Of a DNA stretch of 22,491 nucleotides, positions 18,150 to 22,491 are shown in pieces. Made by a program: the position numbers and the translations under genes. The notes under the pieces are model-generated. The model saw nothing but the letters and a program-made list of their open reading frames with translations, was not told where the DNA came from and did no database searches. Each line of letters starts with the position of its first letter. The stretch's first letter is position 1. Origin of the DNA: Priapulus caudatus (lineage: Eukaryota > Priapulida > Priapulimorpha > Priapulimorphida > Priapulidae); NCBI RefSeq assembly GCF_000485595.1, contig NW_014577097.1:571020-593510 (forward strand). The letters are read 5' to 3'.

Positions 18150-18342
18150 ATTTTGTCCATCTGCAGGATCACATGACTACAAACTGTCATTTGATTGGCT
18201 GAGTTGTTCCAAACCTCAGCAAACTAGTTTGCCGAAGTTTGTCAACTGGTCTACACTGGAAAACTTTGGAAAACTTTTCCTGCCAAACTCGGAGTTTGCT
18301 CGAGTTTGCAAATTAAAGTTTGCTAGTGTAGACAGGGCTTAA

Positions 18343-18586
18343 CTGATGGAGGAAGATCGCAATAGATCATAATAGTTGGGTAAATAATAATATAAAATAG
18401 TTGTCGATCTCAATATATACCAGCTCGCAATAGCTGTATATAAACAACAGAGATATGGATCTTTGCCAAGATAATTGTTATATCAAGAGTCCATAATAGA
18501 GAGAAGATAATAATAGAGAGTCCATAATACTTAGGGAAGTCTTCTATTATGGATTCTTGTTGTTATCCATTACTTGCCTAGCTAGC
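18343..18586. other. Unassigned sequence
   Basis: About 240 bp with several repeats of the short phrase TCCATAATA/AATAGAGAG and a weak inverted relation between 18489 and 18556. No gene seen. Confidence 0.4.
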
Positions 18587-18611
18587 GTACACACACACAC
18601 ACATACGCACG

Positions 18612-18672
<61 letters not shown>
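18587..18672. repeat. (CA)n microsatellite
   Basis: Mostly pure CA dinucleotides with a few CG and TA steps at the left. Confidence 0.97.
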
Positions 18673-18784
18673 CAAAATTCACATGCAGAGCGAAAACATA
18701 GCAACGAAATACAGTGGCTCTACCTAGCCTAAGCTTCGCCCCACCAACGAAGTGTAGTGAGCAGAGAAACAAAGGGAACAATAA

Positions 18785-19101
18785 CAGTGGCATATCCAGA
18801 AATGGATGAACAGGGGGCCGAAATGTACCTGGGCTGCCGAGGGCAATCTCGCGTGCCGCGGGCACGCCAGCGCTAGGGGGTCTTGGGGCATGCTCCCCCA
18901 GGAAATTTTGAAATATTTAAGCCATTTTCCTGCAATCTGCGGCATACTGGGGGCCATATGCTGATGTCTGATTACACTATCTCAACCCTAGACTCAACCA
19001 TACAATTTAGGATTTAAAACACTTTTCTTTGTTTTTTTCTGGGTCTGCAAACTGGGGGGGGGGAGAAAGGCCGGCTCTGCCCTATGCTGGATACGCCACT
19101 G
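18785..19101. mobile_element. 317-bp non-autonomous terminal-inverted-repeat element
   Basis: The unit begins CAGTGGCATATCCAG and ends CTGGATACGCCACTG, complementary at 14 of 15 positions. AATAA occurs at 18780-18784 and 19102-19106, a possible short target duplication. The interior holds GGCATGCTCCCCCAGGAAAT and a G-run, and no transposase. CAGTGGCG-type ends suggest a hAT-like element, although an 8-bp duplication is not preserved. It would lie within intron 2 of the adjoining heat shock factor gene. Confidence 0.72.
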
Positions 19102-19167
19102 AATAATGTCAGTAGAACTAAAACAAACAAGACAAGAACGCGTGTAAAATGTGAAGGATAAACTCAC

Positions 19168-19276
19168 ACATGTTGAGCTGTCGAATGAAACTCGCCATGT
19201 TTTTGTGCTTAAAGTATTGCGACAACAGCTCCCCGAAGAATCTTCCTTCGTCGCAGACATTAAAGGTTAAACCATT
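19168..19276 (-). CDS. HSF: Heat shock transcription factor, DNA-binding-domain exon
   Basis: A 109-nt minus-strand exon encodes 36 residues plus one base: [20 protein letters not shown], then [16 protein letters not shown]. This is the middle of the winged-helix DNA-binding domain of heat shock factors, which bind nGAAn repeats and switch on chaperone genes in the nucleus. The invariant FKH-x-N-M-x-SF-x-RQLNM recognition-helix motif is complete. The acceptor is CTTTCTTTTGATGCCAG and the donor is ATGT/GTGAGT. The next codon (Tyr) and GF would start the following exon, which is where I recall heat shock factor introns lying. There are no stops or frameshifts, so it looks functional. Neighbouring exons were not found: exon 1 would lie to the right, probably past the window, and exon 3 to the left. 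Which paralogue it is cannot be told from one exon. Confidence 0.92.
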
Positions 19277-19961
19277 CTGGCATCAAAAGAAAGGCAGACG
19301 TGAGTTGTGTCAATGCCAGATCTACACCTTTAATGGTGGAGGTTTTCGTTCTTCTTTCTCATATCTTTCGTTTGACACGTGACCACTATTAAATCACTGT
19401 AGGGTTGGGACATGGACGCGCCGTCCGTTGACCAATCAAAGCGCCCACAGCCTGAACATTAAAGCCGATGCGATGTTTCGTGGCTGCGTTAGTTAGGCTG
19501 ACTCGTTTGTCCGCCAATGTCATGCATACGGAGATGTTTGTAGGCATAAATGTGGCGTTTGCGAGAACATTCTCGACCTATCTTAAAAACATGGCCGATA
19601 TATACGCATGACAGAAATTACATGAAGCACACCTGCAGAAAATGGCTCATTCGTTGTAAAAACGCGATGCATCAAGCAATCGCTTACTCGACTATTTTTG
19701 GCTCTTAAAATTAGACTCATAAGTATAAGAAGATCCTCTAGGGATTTTAACAGCGGTCACGTTTCTTTACACATCTCGGTGTAGTGTGCCAACCGTACGC
19801 ATACGCCTGTATGCAACAAAAAAAAGCATAGCTCAAAATGTCAACCGCAAAGAGAAAACAACGAGAGCACTTGGCGACCTGCTTGCAACATTTTATCTAC
19901 ATGCAATGCTAAGAGTAAATAGGTAGTATCAGGAGTATACATAGCGACAGAGCTACCTTAA
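19277..19961. other. Unassigned sequence upstream of the heat shock factor exon (probable intron 1)
   Basis: No second heat shock factor exon was recognised in this 685 bp on the minus strand. It contains a CCAAT motif at about 19430 and one heat-shock-element-like palindrome, listed separately. Confidence 0.45.
19562..19575. promoter_or_regulatory. Heat-shock-element-like palindrome
   Basis: CGAGAACATTCTCG contains AGAACATTCT, a perfect nGAAnnTTCn pair, and the bases after it (CGACC) give a weak third unit. It lies about 290 bp upstream of the heat shock factor exon in gene direction. A single short match can arise by chance. Confidence 0.25.
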
Positions 19962-19967
19962 ACTGAA

Positions 19968-20050
19968 CGCGCGCGCACGCACACACGCGCGCACGCCCAC
20001 ACGCGCGCACACACACGCGCGCGTGCACGCACATAGACGTGCGCACGCAC
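19968..20050. repeat. Alternating CG/CA purine-pyrimidine tract
   Basis: About 80 bp of CGCGCG, CACACA and CGCACG steps, a sequence type prone to Z-DNA. No gene. Confidence 0.9.
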
Positions 20051-20077
20051 AAGTGTTATATGCGTGTATAAAGGCCA

Positions 20078-20150
20078 CCGCACACCAGCCGATTTTTACA
20101 AACGATGAAACGATGAAACGATGAAACGATGAAACGATGTAGGTGTGCGG
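20078..20150. repeat. 8-bp tandem repeat between short inverted repeats
   Basis: ACGATGAA is repeated about 4.75 times (20102-20139). The array sits between CCGCACACC (20078-20086) and GGTGTGCGG (20142-20150), which are perfect inverted repeats. The ends recall short DNA-transposon termini, and the array may be an expanded subterminal motif. Confidence 0.75.
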
Positions 20151-20213
20151 GTTCATTTGTAGACGATTTTATTGTTATCGGGTGATCGTTCCAAAATCAA
20201 ACATGTTTGATTA

Positions 20214-22040
20214 AAGCTTCGGGTATAAGCTCACTAGCTTCTACAATATCTTACAACTGTCTACGCCATGTTGTGCCTTTATGTCAGGTACGTGACTTTA
20301 CACTTATCTAAGACTAAAATTAAATACATGTGTGTATATTTATATATTATAAACACATTTAACTTTTTTTGGGCAAAAACGTAATACCAACTAACCATCA
20401 GATGTTCATTTTATAGCGTAATTGCATTAAACTGTAGGATTTATGATGTTAAATACCATTAATCAATCAACACACTTCTATTTCACCCTATTTAAAGAAC
20501 ATTACAACGCGTCTATATTTCTACCTCGCTAAGGCTGCCATAAAATATTCATCGTCGAATGAACACGCAAATGATGAGATACTGGGGAACCGCCTATTTC
20601 TGTCATTTTTAGTAATAAGTCATATCGGAATTAAAGTCCCCGCCGCCATATTGAGATCAGATAAGAGGGGTGATAAGTTGCCTATATATAACATGGTTAC
20701 GATAGTACTAATCTATGTTTTTGATCTATAATTCTTTTCACTAACATCGTACTTCAATTCACAGGTGCACAGAAAAGTTTACGAATATGATTGTGGTCAT
20801 TTGGGATATTTTGCAATGTTTGTGTTAATGCAAAAACTAAAAACGAGTGTTTTCGTTAATCATGTACTTTCCTAAGCGTGCCTCGGCCATTTTATACCCC
20901 TTTTTTCTATGATCTAAATAACACAGCTGGACTTTCCAATATCACTTATAGCAGTGTCTTATACAGCCACTTACCCCCCGAGCTAGCCTAATTACCATCA
21001 TAACTTGAGCAAACCTAGCCACAATCGAGAAACACTGCAACTCCAACGTCAACTATACAGCCAATATCTTTTAATGCTAAAAATATTCAAAAAATGCTTA
21101 GAAACATATATATTTCGTTACAAAGGAGGTGGTCAGAAAAACTGAAAGTAGCAATTTTGTAAAACATAATATAAATGTAATTTATGATTTTACTAACCCT
21201 AGGAATATGTATGATAATTAATAGTAAAAAGTAATTAAATCTGACTAAAGATTTTCTTACAATTTTAGGACAATCCTGTACTGAATTGTAATGTAGCAAA
21301 TCTAGTCATATGTGAATCATCTAATGTTAAAGATAAGTTAGGGTAAAGATAATATGATATAACATATTTTAATTTAAGTGCCACGGAAAACAAAATGTAA
21401 CAAATAGTTAATAACACATAAACAACACATAAGCAACACGTAAACATCAGTTGAAATCCGATTGATTCGATCACAGGTGGCTTAGAATATATAGTTACAT
21501 AGTGTACGTGTTACCTAACAGTCCTATTCTTTCATGTACTCACACAAGCACTTATTGCACATGACTTGTATGGTTAACCGGGTATTATTGAAGATTTATA
21601 TAATATAGCGGATATCACATAACTATGAATATTTTCACCGAGACTCGAGTATAGGCGTGAATAAGCGTTGAGTATAGGAATTACGAACAAAATCGTTTTT
21701 CGATATTCGATTATATATTCAAATTTTAGCGATACTCGGTGTTTGATGAGGCTAAATATGGGTACATGCCATTTGCACCGGGAGGCGAAATTTCAGCTAA
21801 CTTTGAAAACAAATAACATTTTGGCAGGCGCGCATGCGCACTCGAAAATATCTTTAACTCGAAAAATCTGACGAATCGTGAAAATGCTATGCTGAGTCAG
21901 TCACACACGGCCTGTCCCTAAAAATGCTGATGGCCCTACATCGGTGTACGAATATCATACATTAGCAGGACACCCGGCGTTGCCAGGGGAAATAAAGCGC
22001 TTAGTTGGCGAGCGCTTGGTTGAAAGCAAAATACCCAAAA
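20214..22040 (+). repeat. Second forward copy of the unnamed repeat family, 5'-truncated
   Basis: This is colinear with 4539-6462, beginning at AAGCTTCGGGTATAAGCTCA and ending at ACCCAAAAA before (TATC)n. It is about 100 bp shorter through many small indels. It lacks the first 380 or so bases of the 4161 copy, consistent with 5' truncation, as retroelements show. No coding content is recognised; scattered short frames are not conserved between the two copies. Confidence 0.93.

Positions 22041-22491
<451 letters not shown>

Larger units (their letters stand above)
17601..18338. mobile_element. Internally deleted PIF/Harbinger-like DNA transposon
   Basis: A 738-bp unit has perfect terminal inverted repeats starting GCCCTGTCTACACTAGCAAA, flanked on both sides by TTAA (17597-17600 and 18339-18342). 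Subterminal regions are packed with CAAACTT/AAGTTTG repeats in both orientations. Inside is a minus-strand MADF remnant near the right end and a plus-strand open frame near the left end. That layout, a transposase gene and an opposed Myb/SANT-like gene, is typical of PIF/Harbinger. TTAA flanks would also suit piggyBac, but the MADF relic favours Harbinger. Confidence 0.85.

Overview
This is a window of animal nuclear DNA, most likely from an invertebrate, and very rich in repeats. The evidence is spliced exons with GT/AG borders, a Penelope-like retroelement with inverted terminal repeats, a CR1/L2-type LINE, a PIF/Harbinger-like DNA transposon remnant, and long microsatellites. There are no operons, ribosome binding sites or bacterial genes. 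I cannot name the species. The mix of Penelope, CR1 and Harbinger elements, short introns and abundant tetranucleotide repeats fits a marine invertebrate, but that is inference.

Layout. 1-6462: two copies of an unnamed repeat family lie head to head (1-494 inverted; 4161-6462 forward). Between them are a TG minisatellite (495-1016) and a Penelope-like element (1255-3247) with a 12-bp target duplication. The forward copy runs into a (TATC)n tract (6463-7188). 7189-9540: low-complexity DNA ((CT)n, (TATC)n, (CCAT)n, GT-rich), with one possible exon at 7393-7591. 9540-12060: an inverted-repeat hairpin, a minus-strand CR1-like reverse transcriptase relic (about 10720-11785), then two short minus-strand exons (11794-11881 and 11974-12037) that join in phase. 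12060-13620: a (CAA)n tract broken by a 10-N gap, a possible plus-strand exon (12251-12414), about 780 bp of GGT-type repeat, and a GC-rich block. 13620-16310: a tiny 96-bp snap-back element, a second hairpin, AT-rich DNA, CT-rich DNA and unassigned sequence. 16315-17177: a 23-bp minisatellite. 17177-19101: GATA, GGT/GTT and CA repeats, an internally deleted Harbinger-like element (17601-18338) and a 317-bp terminal-inverted-repeat element (18785-19101). 19168-19276 (minus): an intact exon of a heat shock factor DNA-binding domain. 20214-22040: a 5'-truncated direct copy of the 4539-6462 repeat, again ending in (TATC)n up to the window edge.

The clearest host gene content is the heat shock factor exon. 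Its borders fall where I recall heat shock factor introns lying. The exon pair near 12 kb is also on the minus strand, but nothing visible ties it to the heat shock factor. Everything else recognisable is transposon-derived or simple-sequence DNA. Many single-base irregularities in the repeats could be mutational decay or uncorrected read errors, so frameshifts here should be read with caution.
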